From assembly GCA_963682025.1 (NCBI GenBank), contig OY821519.1:108480264-108544263 (forward strand): a stretch of 64,000 nucleotides of DNA. Reading direction: 5' to 3'. Made by a program: the position numbers and the translations under genes. Source of the DNA: Cordilura impudica (taxonomy: Eukaryota > Arthropoda > Insecta > Diptera > Scathophagidae). This document shows, piece after piece, positions 23,560 through 36,130 of this stretch; within the stretch, counting starts at the first letter, position 1; every line of letters begins with the position of its first letter. The notes beneath the pieces are model-generated. The model made no database searches and was not told the origin of the DNA. It was given only the letters and a program-made list of their open reading frames with translations.

Positions 23560-24376
23560 ATACCGACTATATGATACCACATACTACTCGTTTAGAGACC
23601 CTACCTCTTAGGTCCAACTAATTAGGTGTGAACATAAGCATAAACCGAACTTGAGTGGTATCATCATTAGTTTTTTTTGAAAAATGGAGCGATCCTGGTA
23701 ACGTCACTTATGTTTTGCAAAAACATATATAAAAAAATTTGAGAAAAATCTGTGCAATATTTTTGGTTTTTTTTTTTTAAATGGTTTTTTTTTTCATCAG
23801 CGATTTATTGAACATTGTGATAATTGTTATGTTTTTAATTGAATAAATTGTTTTTATATGAAAATTTTTCTACTTAGGGCGGCCGTGAGGCCGTGATAGA
23901 TTTAAGTGACGATCAGGAATCAGCTTCATATGGGGGTATGGCTAAGAATTTTCGTATAGGGTTTATTTGTAGACTACTGATAAACGGATGTAATAAACAC
24001 ATACAAACCCAATGTGACTGTGATCTATATGATAATATGGATCTTATGCCAATTTATGTTGATTTCATAGGGGTCATTTGTATGGGGACTAAGTCTGAAC
24101 ATCGACCGAATTTCACCAATTTCAATAGCGTTTATCCTATGGCCGATAAAAGCTTATATGCCAAATTTCATCAAAATATATTCATATTTTCGACCTGTAG
24201 TTTCATGACAAGGTTTACATGGACACACAGACGGACGAACATCGCTAAATCGACTCAGAAAGTGATTCTGAACCGATCGATATAATAAAAGATGGATCTA
24301 GGTCAAATATTTTTAGTAGTTACAAACAGCAGCACAAAGTCATTATACCCAAACCACATAGTGGTATAGGGTATAA
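23560..24376 (+). repeat. hairpin-ended dispersed repeat, copy E (5' truncated, with insert)
   Basis: Only the right half of the terminal palindrome is left at 23560 (ACCGACTATATGATACC). The right-end hairpin is complete at 24344-24375. A foreign block of about 130 bp (23765-23895), T-rich and ending GGCGGCCGTGAGGCCGTG, interrupts the body. The copy is more diverged than B, C and D. Confidence 0.82.
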
Positions 24377-25296
24377 TGACGAAGAACGATAAAAAATTAG
24401 AAGTGCCATACAAAAAAATGAATTAAATGACGGATATGAAATTAAGGAGTCTAGTCCAACTCAACTAAAAGTTAAAATTATAGACATGACTTTTCAATAC
24501 AAGGAATCGGAAATAATTAAGAATTAAAAAAATAAAACAAAATTTTTAATAATAAAATTAAAAATTATAGAAAGATACCAATATAAAGGAAACAATAAAA
24601 TATTATATCTCATAAAATGAATTAAAATTAAATTGAAACATATAATAAAATGATCACATGGGATGGAAATGATGTAGCGTTTTTGATAGAAGCGAAATAA
24701 TACAATGTCTTAAATATAAGGGATATAATAATCCTACAAGAGAAAGCAGAAACCATGAAGTATGTTTAAAATGACATGGCAATCATAAGACTAAAGAGTG
24801 TAATAAAGAGCAGATCATGTTAATATATTTGTATTAATTGTGTGAGAATGAACATTAAACTAAGCTAAACGAAAAAAATCACCTAACCAATAATAAAGAG
24901 TGTCATGTTTATCAAAATAAACTTAATATGAAATAGAAAGGAATTGGTTTAGTAATGTAACAATTAAAGAATATTCGTGGACTATACACAAACGTACAAG
25001 GCTTAGTAAATAATTTTAATCAGATGGAAGTAATTACTGCAACGGAAAACTTCAAATTTATTATTTTATCGGAGACGCATTTGACCAAAGATATTGAAGA
25101 CAGTGAAATAATGATACCAGACTATGACCACATAGCATCATTGTCTAAGTCTTCACGGACTGGAGGTGTTATCATATACTTTAAAAAGTCATGGAAAACG
25201 ACTAAAACATTCGAAAAAGTTGAAAATTTCAAGTATTGGATATTAGTTTGCTTAGCAGAATATGATAACACACGTATATTAATTGCAGCAGTACGC
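24377..25296 (+). pseudogene. non-LTR element: ORF1 zinc-knuckle end and start of ORF2 endonuclease
   Basis: The first part reads LNDGYEIKESSPTQLKVKI and then CLKYKGYNNPTRESRNHEVC with KTKECNK, consistent with degenerate zinc knuckles of a non-LTR gag. From about 24967 the ORF2 endonuclease starts: IRGLYTNVQGLVNNFNQMEV, IILSETHLTKDIED and SSRTGGVIIYFKKSW. The SETH block is the catalytic glutamate motif of APE-type endonucleases. The frame stops in the next element near 25296, so everything downstream of the endonuclease start is missing. The clade looks R1/LOA-like but was not resolved. Confidence 0.7.
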
Positions 25297-25764
25297 AGTA
25301 AAACACATGATTTTGGGACTCAATTCTGACAGTTGTACCTGAAAGTAGCCCCAAAAATAAGAACTGTATTATTCGTTTTGTTAAGTTGGCTGCCATTATA
25401 ATTTAATGGCGATACGAATTTTTTTTTGCTCAAAGTCGATTTTTATGACTTTTTGTATATTTTAACACGGTTATAACTCGGTAACCGTATGGAACATCTC
25501 TTTTGCTGCAGATATTAGTTGTATATATTGAATAGGAGAAAAAAAGGCGGAACAAACCTACCCCAAAAAGTACATCCAGTGCCTTAAAAATAGCAAAATG
25601 CCCATTTTCCCCCCCCAGTTTTACACATTTTCACCTTTTTTGCGAAATAACTGGATTACAAATCCACAAATAAGCTATTTTTTTCTTTATAAACTTTATT
25701 TTGCATGAAAATAAAAATTCCGATTCATATTACAGCTATTCTTACACAGAAAATATAAGATTTT
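25297..25764 (+). repeat. left inverted arm (~0.46 kb) around the I-clade element
   Basis: The arm is an inverted, roughly 80-percent-similar copy of 30985-31395. Examples of shared text are AAGTTGGCTGCCATTATAAT, ACGGTTATAACTCGGTAACC, AGTGCCTTAAAAATAGC and ATTCTTACACAGAAAA, each present in reverse at the right. The inner ends of both arms stop exactly at the non-LTR element. It is non-coding. Confidence 0.8.
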
Positions 25765-26017
25765 TATTTATTTATTTATTTATTTATTTATTAATTACAA
25801 TAATACAATTACAATAATTAATTTGGGATAAGGAGTACTAGCTGCAATGGCTTTCGACTCTGAGCATTTTCATTTTAAATGAGATTTTGTAAACTATTTT
25901 CGAGTATGAATTTACAAATTAATTTAATATTAATTTCACATATATTTTTTAGCATATCAGTGGGTTTGTTAGACCCGAAAATACTGGTTCTGGATGAAAT
26001 AAAGGCGGTGCATTCGT

Positions 26018-29000
26018 CTAGAATATGCTTAGCGTTAAGTTGTGTATTGCATGAGGTAATTTGCAGTGGCCTATTCTAAGGCGTACAATAGTGCTAGTTT
26101 CTTTTCTAGTACAGTTTTCCGGGTAGATTGCTTTGATTCCCAGTGAATTAAAAGTCTTATAATAATCTTGATAGTTTAACCATTTTTGTGATTTTGAATT
26201 ATTCAAATAAGTAGAGATGGTGTTTAGTATGTCCCGAGGCTCCCAGGTGTGATATTTAAGATGTGATCGACGTTTGGCTTCTTCTGCCGCTGAGTCAGCA
26301 TATTCGTTTCCGACTATACCTACATGTGAAGGCACCCACATTATTTTAATTTTATTTTTTTGTTATATTATATATTTATTATATATTTCTGATCGTTTTT
26401 CTGAGGCAAATTCTGTGGCTACGAGGATGGCTAAGGCTTCTGCTGTAAAATTGGAGCAGTAATCATTGACGAAACCAATATTAATGAGATCGCCATCTTG
26501 CTTTACTGCAGCAAAGGTGGTGGAACCATTGGACTTAGATCCATCAGTGTACAATAAGTTCCAATTTTGTCCGATTAAGTGGTCGGAAATGTTTAAGAAT
26601 GTTTGCTTATAAACATCAGATGGAGTAGTGGACTTCGGAAAATCAACCATTGATAATAAAAAAGATGAGTTTTCAATCATTCATGATGGTTCTGGTTGTG
26701 GTTTTATATATATAGGGCGAATATCTAAGTTGATATTATGAGAAAAATATATACATCGAACAATTGTAGATTCAAGTTTAGGTATACGTCTACTGCTTAT
26801 AGTTTTGATGACCTCTTGATACAAAATTTTGTTTCGGCAGATAAAAATTTAGAGTATAAGTTTGTACGTTAGATATATAGTTCGCTCCTTGATAGATGGC
26901 ATTCCAGCTTCAGCTAAAATGTTTGCGGTGGGACTGGTAGGGAATGCTGTAATGCTACGACGGATTGCTGCATGGTAAGGACCCTGTATTAGTTTTATAT
27001 GAGATGGTGCACACCAACCATAAATGGGGAGAGCATAGTCGATTTTTGAGAGTAAAATAGATCGTGTAATATTAATCATAGTTGAAATGTGAATCATAAT
27101 ATTTTTTGATGTTAGATATTTTACAATATTTAGTCTTGTATTTAAGGTAAAGCTTTTGTCAAAAATAACTCCCAGTATGCGAAGATGATCTACTCGTTTG
27201 ATTTTAATATTGTTGTATCCTACGTCGGAAATATAGCAGTTGCGTTTTTTGCAGATATGTAAAAGACTGCACTTTTCAATAGAAAGCTTAGCTCCAGAAG
27301 ATGAGCACCATTTATTAATGCTTTTCAAGGTGTTGGAAAAAATCTCCCTGACTTTGTTGTTATCTTGAAGTTTTGTAAAAATAATCGCATCATCAGCATA
27401 AATTGCATGTTCGATGTGTTTTTGTGTGGAGATAATTTTACTGAATTGGTTAAAAGCAATTACGAATAATATGACAGATAATGGCGATCCTTGGGGTATG
27501 CCATTATCTAGAGGTAATGTTTTAGAAAGCTGGCTGTTAACTGAAACTTTTATTTTCCGGTTACTCAAGAAGCTCTTAATAATATAATACATATTTCACC
27601 CTATGTTCCAACTGGCTAGCTGTTGCAAGATGACGTGGATACCAATGCGGTCAAAGGCCTTTTCAAAATCGGTGGATAAAATGCTGACGTGATTTCTGGT
27701 AGATAAAGCTTTTGATATGTAATGTTGAAGGTAGAGCAGTATATCGTCGGTACCTTGTTTTTTCATAAACGCGACTTGGTTGGGAGTGATAAAGTTGTTC
27801 GTTTTTATGAACCACATAAGCCATCTGGCGATTACTTTTTCTAGCGTTTTACCTTTACAAGGTAAAAGAGATATTGGTCTTAATCCAGTTACTGTATGAT
27901 GGTCTTTATTTGGCTTTGGAATAGGAATATAAACTGCAGTTTTCCAAGCTTGAGGATAAACACTGGATATAAATATGTTGTTGAAAAGTGAGAGAATGTG
28001 GTTTTTTGCTGCAAAACTTAAATTTTTTAACATTGGGTATGGAATGCGATCATCACCAGGTGTTTTACCTTTGGCAGAATGTAAAGCGTCTTCCAACTCT
28101 GTTATATTGATTGGTGTTTCAATTTTCGTAGCATTTTTATTGTAATATTGAATATTAAATATTTGGTGTATGGAATTGGATTTGTATTGTCGGTAGCACT
28201 GAGAAAAATTTTTGTCATCAGATTCTTCTGACCAATGTTTTACAAAGCAGTTAGCGATATCAATTGATGAAGTGAGCGTAGTTGGTCCTGACTCTAAAAT
28301 GTTTATAATGTTTGAAGATTTTGCTCCTGTAATGCGCTTTATATCATTCCACATACGTTGAGATGTTGAGCTAGGTTTGATATTTGCAGTAAATTTCTGT
28401 AGGGAGGCAGCTTTGCTTTCTTTGACAGATCTCCCGAAGATTGCATTATGTTTTTTATAGAGTATCAAGTTTGAATCGCTTCTAAAACGCTTAAAATTAT
28501 GCCAAAGACGTTGTTTTTGTTTGCGTAATGCGTCTAATGTAGAGTTCCACCATGTTACATGGGATCTAACAACGTTTCCTTTAGTTTCGAGACTACTGAT
28601 GTTTGCTGCTGACCTGATGCATTTAACTATGAACGCAGCCTGTTGGTTGACGTTTGTATTGCTTTTAACATTGGATATATATTCATCGCATTTATTTCGA
28701 TACAAAGTCCAGTTTGAAAAATCGGTTTTATATTTAGGTTTTAGTATCGTTTTTGTAGCACAAGCACTTTTTTGAATCGTTATTAATATTGGGTAGTGAT
28801 CACTACCGTGAAGGTTGGGAAGTGTTTTCCATGCGCACAGTGGCGCAAGTTGGGAATTGGATAATGAAATATCAACGTTTGTGAAAGTGTTATGGGTGGT
28901 AAAATGTGTAGGGGAGCCATTGTTTAAGACTATTAGATCTTCATTCAAGATAATGTTTTCAAATATTTTGCCGCGAGGATTAGTGTTAATTGAGCCCAAA

Positions 29001-29425
29001 AGGGTACTCCAAGCGTTAACGTCGCCAGTAATGATGAGTGGAGTACTTAAGTTGTTTATTATTGTACTTTTTTTTTTTCCAGTGAAGTGTTGATGAAGGG
29101 GAATATATGTGCACACTACAGTAAGTTTCATACCAATATCAATTTCAATAGCAATAGCAGCTACTTCGTAGTTGGTGTACTTAAGATTGTGTGGTATTGT
29201 TTTTTTGACGAGAATGCCAATTCCTTGTTTGGCTGATGTGTTGCAGGATAAATTATGGAAGATGCCGCTGTACTGTTTCAGATAAACAATATTTGTATGG
29301 TTAGCTGGGATATGAGTCTCTTGAATGGAGATTATGTCGGGGTTTAGATCTTTGATAATAAGTTGTAGTTCGTGGTAATTATTTATAAGGCCGTTAATGT
29401 ACCACTGTATAATTTTCAAATCCAT
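26018..29425 (-). pseudogene. I-clade ORF2: endonuclease, reverse transcriptase, RNase H
   Basis: The start is ATG at 29425. The endonuclease shows IISIQETHIPANH, ITGDVNAWS and LHGSDHYPI. The RT shows TAVYIPIPKPNKD, GLRPISLLPCKGKTLEKVI, LSTDFEKAFDRIG, NGIPQGSPLSVILF and the AIYADDAIIF catalytic box. RNase H shows LLYTDGSKSNGSTTF, TAEALAILVA and MWVPSHVGIVGNEYADSAAE, so its acidic residues are present. In-frame stops lie at 27593-27595 (TGA, after ASWNIG), 26849-26851 (TAA) and 26681-26683 (TGA), with a frameshift near 26345-26363. Domain order and the RNase H place it in the I clade. Confidence 0.9.
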
Positions 29426-29439
29426 ATCGAATTTTCAAA

Positions 29440-30766
29440 TTATTCTTCGTCTAAGAACATTTGTAATATTTTATGTATATCAAGACTTTTGTCTTGTGTT
29501 AAATTGAGTGCTTCTTTTTTTTTAAATAAGTTGGTTGTTGTAGTTGGATTGTTTGCTAAAGCTTTTGTTGTTGATCGTGTTTCATATCGTGATGCTCTTT
29601 TAGAGTTACTGTTGTTAGATGTTGGTTTTAAAGTTTTTTTTTTCTTGTGCACTTGTTTTAGGTGTACAAGTAATATTGTTTGTGTTTTTCGTAATTTCTG
29701 TTTTATTTGGTAAAGATGTTGTTGTAGGAGTACTTGTGTAATTGTTTTCTGTAAGTTCTGTGTTATTTTTAATAGTTTTATTGTTGCTAGTTGTGTTGTT
29801 AATGTTTTTGCTGGTTGTATCATCAGAGGATGATCGTGCTGTCGATTGAGGAACAGGTTTGTTGTTGGTTGTCACCTCAGAGTATGATTGTACTAAAGGT
29901 GGTGTTGTTTTTTGTGCTTCATATTTTTCTTTGGCAGCTTTTAAAGTGCATTTTTCAATAGTTTTAATTTTTAGAATTTCTTTATGCTGCTTAAAGACTT
30001 TACATTCTTTGTAGGTGGAGGGGTGTTCCTCGGAACAGGTAATGCAAAATGTTCGTGTACAGTCATTTGGTGTAAGAGGAGGCAATGCGCATTTTTCTCA
30101 TAGTGGACTGTTTTTGCACCATTTATTGGTATGACCAAGACGTTGGCAAGATTTGCAACGCATGGGGTCGGGGAAATATGGTCTCACTTTTACTTTATGC
30201 CATCAAACATCTAACTTTTCTGGGGTTGAGAATCGATCAAAAGTAAGAAGCAAACCACCACATGGGGCCAGTTTCTCTTCGGAATTTTTCTTTTCATATT
30301 TGTATACATCAACTACTTCTTATGAACTTAGTTCATTAATAATTTCGTTTTCCGGAACATTATTTAGGTAAGGGGCATAAATGGTACCTTTGGAGTAGTT
30401 AAGTTTGGAATGACACTCACATTTAATGGAACACACACCTGGTAACGTCTTAGTTGTTATTAGTTTGTTGGCACTATTTTTATTACCAATAAGCAGTAAG
30501 AGGTTTCCGTCTCTTAGCTCCGAAACTGACAAAATGTCTGTGCAAATTAATTTCAACGATCGGTGAACAGAAAAGCACGAATATTCTTATATATTTTTAT
30601 CGCCAATTGCAGAGAGAATAACGTATTTAGGATCCGGTTTTTTTATGGTGGGCAACACTGGAAATATTTCGAAATTGTTTTGGTGTGTGCGTTTCTTTTT
30701 TGCGCGTGGAGGGATTTCCGCTAAAGCCGAATAGCGGATATCCCCCAAGTAGGGCGAAACCGTCAT
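29440..30766 (-). pseudogene. I-clade ORF1 (gag-like, zinc knuckle)
   Basis: The reading starts at ATG 30766 (MTVSPYLGDIRYS). It continues through LKLICTDILSVSELRDGN, GVCSIKCECHSKLNYSKG and a zinc-knuckle region CKSCQRLGHTNKWC then CTRTFCITCSEEHPSTYKEC, followed by a Thr/Asn/Lys-rich tail. In-frame stops occur near 30587, 30319 and 30085, and a frameshift in an A run near 29640 moves the last 65 codons to another frame ending at 29440. ORF1 of I elements is the nucleic-acid-binding component of the particle. ORF2 follows 14 bases later. Confidence 0.85.
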
Positions 30767-30984
30767 TTTCACAACAAACTATATACGCGATTTTATTGAA
30801 TAATACTACCATTACGAAAAGTTCTTGTGATCACTGTAATGTAAAGAAAAAGACACTCAATGAGGGCAAAAAAAAAAGTCAACCGCACGTCGCAAGTGTT
30901 AGTTAGTGAGTCAAGGAGCAAGGATATTGACAATATTTTAAAATTGTCTAAATTTTGTTTCCGTGCATAGATAACAAATAAAAA

Positions 30985-31395
30985 TTTCATGTTTTCTGTG
31001 TAAGAATAGCTGTAATTTTAATCGGAATATTTATTTCCATGCAAAATAAAGATTATAAAGAAAAAAAGAGCGTATTTGTGGATTTGTAATCTAGTTATTT
31101 AGCAAAAAAGGTGAAAATGGGGAAAAATGGGGGAAAATGGGAAATTTTGCGATATTTAAGGCACTGGATGCACTTTTTGTTTCAGACACAATAAAGATAT
31201 TCCTTACGGTTACCGACTTATAACTGTGTTAAAACATACAAAAAGTGATAAAAATCCACCTTGAGCAAAAAAATTCGTATGGCCACTAAATTATAATGGC
31301 GGCCAACTTGACAAAACTAATGATGCAGGAGTTCATATTTTCCGCGCTACTTCCTGTTGAAATTATCAAAATTGAGTACCAAATCAATGAGCTGA
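30985..31395 (-). repeat. right inverted arm around the I-clade element
   Basis: This is the reverse complement of the 25297-25764 arm with scattered substitutions and small indels. Its inner end (GTTTTCTGTGTAAGAAT) touches the 5' end of the non-LTR element and its outer end fades near 31395, 24 bases before the piggyBac target site. Confidence 0.8.
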
Positions 31396-31418
31396 AAATC
31401 ATTGTACTGTGTTAGTCA

Positions 31419-33518
31419 TTAACCTTCGCCTTACCAATACCCACCCAGGCGACCATTTTGGTTTTATTTCTTTAATAACTTGGTTAGTTTTGCTCCGATC
31501 TAAGGGAAATTTCGACTCACTGAACAATTTGTTGAGTTCTTTAGAATTTTGCAAAAACATTATAACGTGTTAAATTTTTTGAAAGATTTTTTTAATTTTT
31601 TCAATTTTATTCCGTGGTTTACCAATACCCACCCGGGTAAACCTTTAAATAATCCAAGAAAATTTAACATACAGAAGAATTTTTCAGTTTTTTCAGTTGT
31701 TATTTATTCACATTTGTATTTATAATATTTCATTCAATTAAATTGATGGGCATTGGTGGCATTTTTCACAATTAGTTTGACTGACGCTGTGCTCTGCATA
31801 GATAAACTATTTACACCTGACCCAAATTTGTCGTGTATTTCTTCCTTGTTTAGAACAGTAGCATATAACATTTGTCTTTTATTTTGATGCAGCCAGTTGC
31901 ATCCCTTTCCGGAGTTTCAGCGGCTTCAGAGTCATCTGCCTGGTACGCAGCGGTAATTGATTCACCTGAAAAGTGAAGCTATGTTATCACCTTTTTACCT
32001 AAAATGCATTCCATGGCTGATCAGAGTGAAAATCTTCCAATGATTTCTGGTATTTTCGATCTTGTCAATATTAGAGGACGAAATAGGTCTTCACCAGGGC
32101 TCTCAAGAAAATACTTTCACTGCGATCGCTTTACAGACATTTCTCCAATATTTTCGTTATATTAAAAAACAATGCTAATGGACAGCGCAATGTTGCTTGT
32201 TTTATGGAATACTGTGGAAACATATTGTCAATTGTAATTGTAATATAGAATTATGCCTAGTTTATTTGGTGGACCTGATATAGTTTTGTCATTGTGCATC
32301 GAGGACAAGAAAACAACTGATTTGTTCTTTTCCGAGACATAGGAGACCAACGTAGCATTTTCGGCGAAACCGAATAAGCTAGATTTGACTTCCCGGTTTG
32401 GGGACGGCTTGAATTGTTTTTTTGCTGTGCCTACAATGGATAATTTGCAATTGGCCAGCTAACGGCAATGTCGTAAAAAAATATCTATGGTTGCATTTCT
32501 TCCAGTATTTTTGTGCATGTCAACTAAATCCTTTACAACACGCTCACCTTGGTTAGTGTCCCTTACATTGTTCATTTTTCCGGTATATATTTGCCCCTGA
32601 AGAGGATAATACGTGTTTGAATCACATGCTCACCAGAGTTTGATTTCCTATTTAGCTGGCGTGGAAGGCATATACTGCGTGTTCGACCCCGAAATCCGAA
32701 TAATTGCTAGTCCACTGTAACTCATTCGTGTGGTCGATTATACGATCTCAATTTGGGATTTACCATCTCCAAGATGTCTCTGATAGCCGCAGCCTTGTCT
32801 TTCTGTTGTCGAGCCACTCAGTAACATGCCAGTCAAAGCGAAGGAAAATTTCCAAAAATCTGTTACGCGACAGGTTGCACGATACAGATGATATGCATTT
32901 TTCTTCCAAAGATCTGCGAGGTGTTCCTGACTAGAATTTTGTCTGCCCATTAGCAGCAAAAAGCCCAAAAATGTCGATAATTCCTCATTTGTAATTGGTA
33001 TCCAAGTACGATGTTGCTTATCGATGTTTTCAGAATTCCATTTGTTGTACACAGCTTCGGCTTTTTTGTTTGAAAATCTTCGAACGAAAATGCAATTCAA
33101 TGTATCAACCCTGGACATATTCTAAGTGATTGGATTAGGACCCATATAAAGATTTTCAAGAATAGTATTGATTGATCATCGGCGATTTATATACGGCGCA
33201 TTCTTGTACCATTTTACAGTGTCTTTAGTCTCGTAATACGAATTACGACTCATCATTATCATCACACTCACTCTCATCGTTTACCTCGACTTTGCAAGGC
33301 TCTGGCTTCGCAGCAGAATCTTCAGCTTCTCCACTGGGCATATAATCATCGTCTGCATCAAACTGTAGCCTCTCAGAAGTGGAACAACAATAACATTATT
33401 CGCTTTATGTGACAATCCAGGCTTCATCGCCCATAGACATATGAGTAGAAGTTCAGGGTTACCCCGCTGGGTATTGGTAAACGATGTACATAAAAACCTT
33501 TGGTAAGGCGAAGGTTAA
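31419..33518 (-). mobile_element. piggyBac-type element between TTAA duplications
   Basis: The element at 31423-33514 (2092 bp) starts CCTTCGCCTTACCAA and ends with the reverse complement TTGGTAAGGCGAAGG, less one base of the spacing. TTAA flanks it at 31419-31422 and 33515-33518, the diagnostic piggyBac target. A second inverted pair, TTTACCAATACCCA, lies about 195 bases from the left end (31618) and about 30 bases from the right end (33484), the asymmetric subterminal arrangement typical of the group. Confidence 0.92.
31735..33450 (-). pseudogene. piggyBac transposase, broken
   Basis: The minus strand begins with an acidic N-terminal stretch (FDADDDYMPSGEAEDSA, VNDESECDDNDES) near 33250-33370. 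After frame changes the DDE domain follows: WIPITNEELSTFLGFLLLMG, TCRVTDFWKFSFALTGMLL, QYMPSTPAK, IKLWxACDSNTYYPLQGQIY, GERVVKDLVDMHKNTGRNAT, VGTAKKQFKP and FGFAENATLVSYVSEKNKSV. A short Cys-containing tail follows near 31880. At least three in-frame stops and several shifts are visible. Family transposases are about 550-600 residues, and this remnant spans that length. Confidence 0.85.
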
Positions 33519-34332
33519 AAATAAATAGTCTACAGTATGTTAGTATTTTTGATAATTTCAACACAAAAAGGATGTGATTATATTATGGGAAATAAGAACG
33601 GACACTATCAGTTCAGAAAAATTATTTGTGAGGTTACAAATAATCGAAAACATTTAGGAACCAATTGAATATAGAATATATTTGTATATCTATAATGAAA
33701 TTAATTTTAGCCAATCTGAAACACAGTTGGAGAATATAACCACAATTTCTCTTCGATTTTACCCAATATTATTTAAAAATATTCCTATTTAATATCATCA
33801 ATCGCTTAAATAATATAAACAGGCACTAATTCTATTTATCTTTTATATTATAGTAAATTTATTATGAAGGAGCCTTGAAAACATGAGTTAAATGAAAGTC
33901 AGATTCATCTTTTTGATGCTACGTGATTTTGTTATAAAATTTCCCAACCTCAAACTAATATAGCGAATTCCTTTTTGAGCAACATAAGATCAAAGTATCT
34001 GGTAAAAGTTAATAAAACAGATATTTCTGTATGTTAGTAAATTCGAGTATGTGTTTAGCAAAAAAAAAAAAAAAAAAGACGTACAATGTTTGCATTTGAT
34101 ATTTTCTTTAACATTGTTTTCTCTACAGGTTAAATATATGCACGTCAGCAACATGTGTTGCTATTATTTTATAACACATAACAGAATTTACGTTGCACGT
34201 TATTAAAGTACAATAAGAAACATATTTGCTCATATATTTTATAGTCTGTACGAAATAATAAACATCACTCTATAGTCGGGGTATGTACTGACTTAACTTT
34301 ATTTTAAGTTTAAATTTTCATTATACCGATTA
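33519..34332. other. AT-rich stretch, nothing recognised
   Basis: No coding similarity. The text TTTTGATAATTTCAACA at about 33549 matches, in reverse, GTTGAAATTATCAAAA at 31358-31373. It may be another trace of the arm family on the far side of the piggyBac. Confidence 0.45.
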
Positions 34333-34806
34333 GGGCGGATCGATTTAAAAATCGCCCAAGTGACAAGGAAAATCGTATTCTAGGGATCAAAGTAAGAAAC
34401 TTTGTCCGAAGAACCATACCTCTTAAACGAATTCTGATATCCCGACTTTTGACCTGTCTGTCTGTCTGTCACACTTTGACCCATTTAGAGTGCCCAATCG
34501 AGTCCAAATGTATGATCGACCCCCACTAACATTGGAGGGTCGACCCACACATGCCAGTGGCACACCACCTGGAACCCCTGGGGGTACCCCATACAAACAT
34601 TTCAAAAAATCACCATTTTTTGTTTAGAATTGGGCTGACTGTGTTTGAATTAATATTAAAATTAACACTCATACGTATACGTATCTTCTACTCTGCTAAT
34701 AAATAATATGGTATGGTTCCTTGGGTAAAGTACTTATTTTGATCAATAGAATATGATTTTCCTTGTCACTTGAGCGATTTTTTTTGCCTCCCTACAAATC
34801 GACCCG
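34333..34806. repeat. small inverted-repeat element (~0.47 kb)
   Basis: The blocks AAGTGACAAGGAAAATCGTA at 34360 and its reverse counterpart near 34750 belong to inverted arms of about 75 bp that include GATCGATTT/AAATCGACC outermost. A CTGTCTGTCTGTC tract and Gly/Pro-rich palindromic text lie inside. This is a non-autonomous foldback-like repeat without a gene. Confidence 0.6.
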
Positions 34807-34814
34807 CACTTTTC

Positions 34815-35005
34815 CAGTAAAAATATCGATAGTCAGCCATTTTTCTAAGTGCAAACGTAAACATTGTACGCAAGCTATAGGTCGCTACTGTGAAGATGTA
34901 CGAATGAAATTTGGTATGCCACAGACGACTGCTATTGAAATTGGTGAAAAGTCTTGAATGTTTAGATATGCTCTCATACAATGATCACCCTTAAGATGGA
35001 CTTAA
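34815..35005 (-). repeat. diverged fragment of the hairpin-repeat family
   Basis: AATGAAATTTGGTAT, CTATTGAAATTGGTGA and GATGGACTTAAATAAGATCC correspond in order to the body of copies B and D. Both hairpin ends are absent, so this is an old internal fragment. Confidence 0.5.
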
Positions 35006-35329
35006 ATAAGATCCAATTAATAATTATTTTTTATATTTATATTTTGCATAATATTCATGAAAATGACATTAAAAAATAAAAAGGTACAGCAAGTACCTCC
35101 TCATTCATAAACTTTATAATTTTTTGAAGCATCTTTAAAACGGTTTGTTACTCAGAAATATTTTGGATATCACCACACACTATGTCTAATGCAAGTATAG
35201 GGGGATTATATCACAGAAATTTTAAAATATATATCTTATGTTTAGGGGAACACAAGGGTGAAAAATAATTTTGTTTTATTTAGTCTTTTTAAAGTGCCAA
35301 AACCTTCAAAACTTAATATTTAAGGGCCA

Positions 35330-35527
35330 TATTTAAAAGTACTTTGAATTCAGAAAAAAGTATTTAGGAAAAAACTATCTTAGCGAAAATGAATTTATAA
35401 ATATTTTAAACGGTGAAGGACCAAACGGATGGAGAAAATTATATAACTACGTACACACTGCTTTAAATTACAGAAAATTTATATTAGAAGAATTTTTATG
35501 AATTAACCTCAAAATTTACACAATTTG

Positions 35528-35566
<39 letters not shown>

Positions 35567-35660
35567 CAGACGACTTTGTGTCATTGTTATTAATTACCTA
35601 TCTTTATTTATGTTACTTAATATGATTAATTAATTAAATAAAGAATACATACATACACAC
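35330..35660 (+). pseudogene. non-LTR ORF2 C-terminal fragment with 3' UTR
   Basis: The frame reads LSENEFINILNGEGPNGWRK and YVHTALNYRKFILEEFL before a TGA near 35500. This resembles the last residues of ORF2 in the element at 8640-14290 (NVLNG...LKYRKK). The 3' UTR includes a (TA)n run at 35531-35565 and ends in AT-rich text. Everything upstream is lost. Confidence 0.6.
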
Positions 35661-36130
35661 ATAAAAGTACTTTGAAGGCATATCATTTGAATTTACACAC
35701 AAATATTAAGTTTTGAACTAGGTTGCTGTTACATAGTATTCTTCCGTGCCTGTCTCACTTTCCATAGTTATTAGTTTTAAGCATCCTGATATTCCATTGT
35801 GCTACATTGCCCTAAATGCAGAGTTCAGAAAAAAAACACACGCTGAATAAAAAACTCATATATATATGAAAACAAACAACAAACATAGCTCAGACCAACA
35901 AACACATATTTTTATTTTCATATCAATTGTGTGTGTTTCTAAACTTTGTACGGTGCCCAACAAATCATGACTGTGTTTCGTTTTAATATTTCGTTATCTA
36001 CACGAACATTTTTCTATCACTTATTTTTTGTTTCGAACACACATAAACCACACAGTTTCGACTGTAGCTTTATTTCAACCTGGAATTGCCGTTTTCGATA
36101 TTAGTTAAATTATAATTAATGCGCTAATAG
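35661..36130. other. AT-rich stretch, nothing recognised
   Basis: No gene or repeat can be supported. There is a run of short ACACAC and ATATAT tracts. Confidence 0.45.

Larger units (their letters stand above)
25765..30984 (-). mobile_element. I-clade non-LTR retrotransposon, nearly full length
   Basis: The element reads from about 30984 (5' UTR) to a (TAAA)n-type tail at 25765-25796 on the minus strand, about 5.2 kb. It has ORF1 with zinc knuckles, then ORF2 with endonuclease, reverse transcriptase and RNase H, the layout of the I superfamily. Only 14 bases separate the ORFs. Both ORFs contain a few stops and frameshifts, so the copy is inactive but not old. It lies exactly between two inverted arms. 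Confidence 0.85.

Noticed and set aside
35531..35565. (TA)n run as a promoter or origin
   Set aside because: It lies in the 3' UTR of a dead non-LTR fragment and is an ordinary microsatellite.
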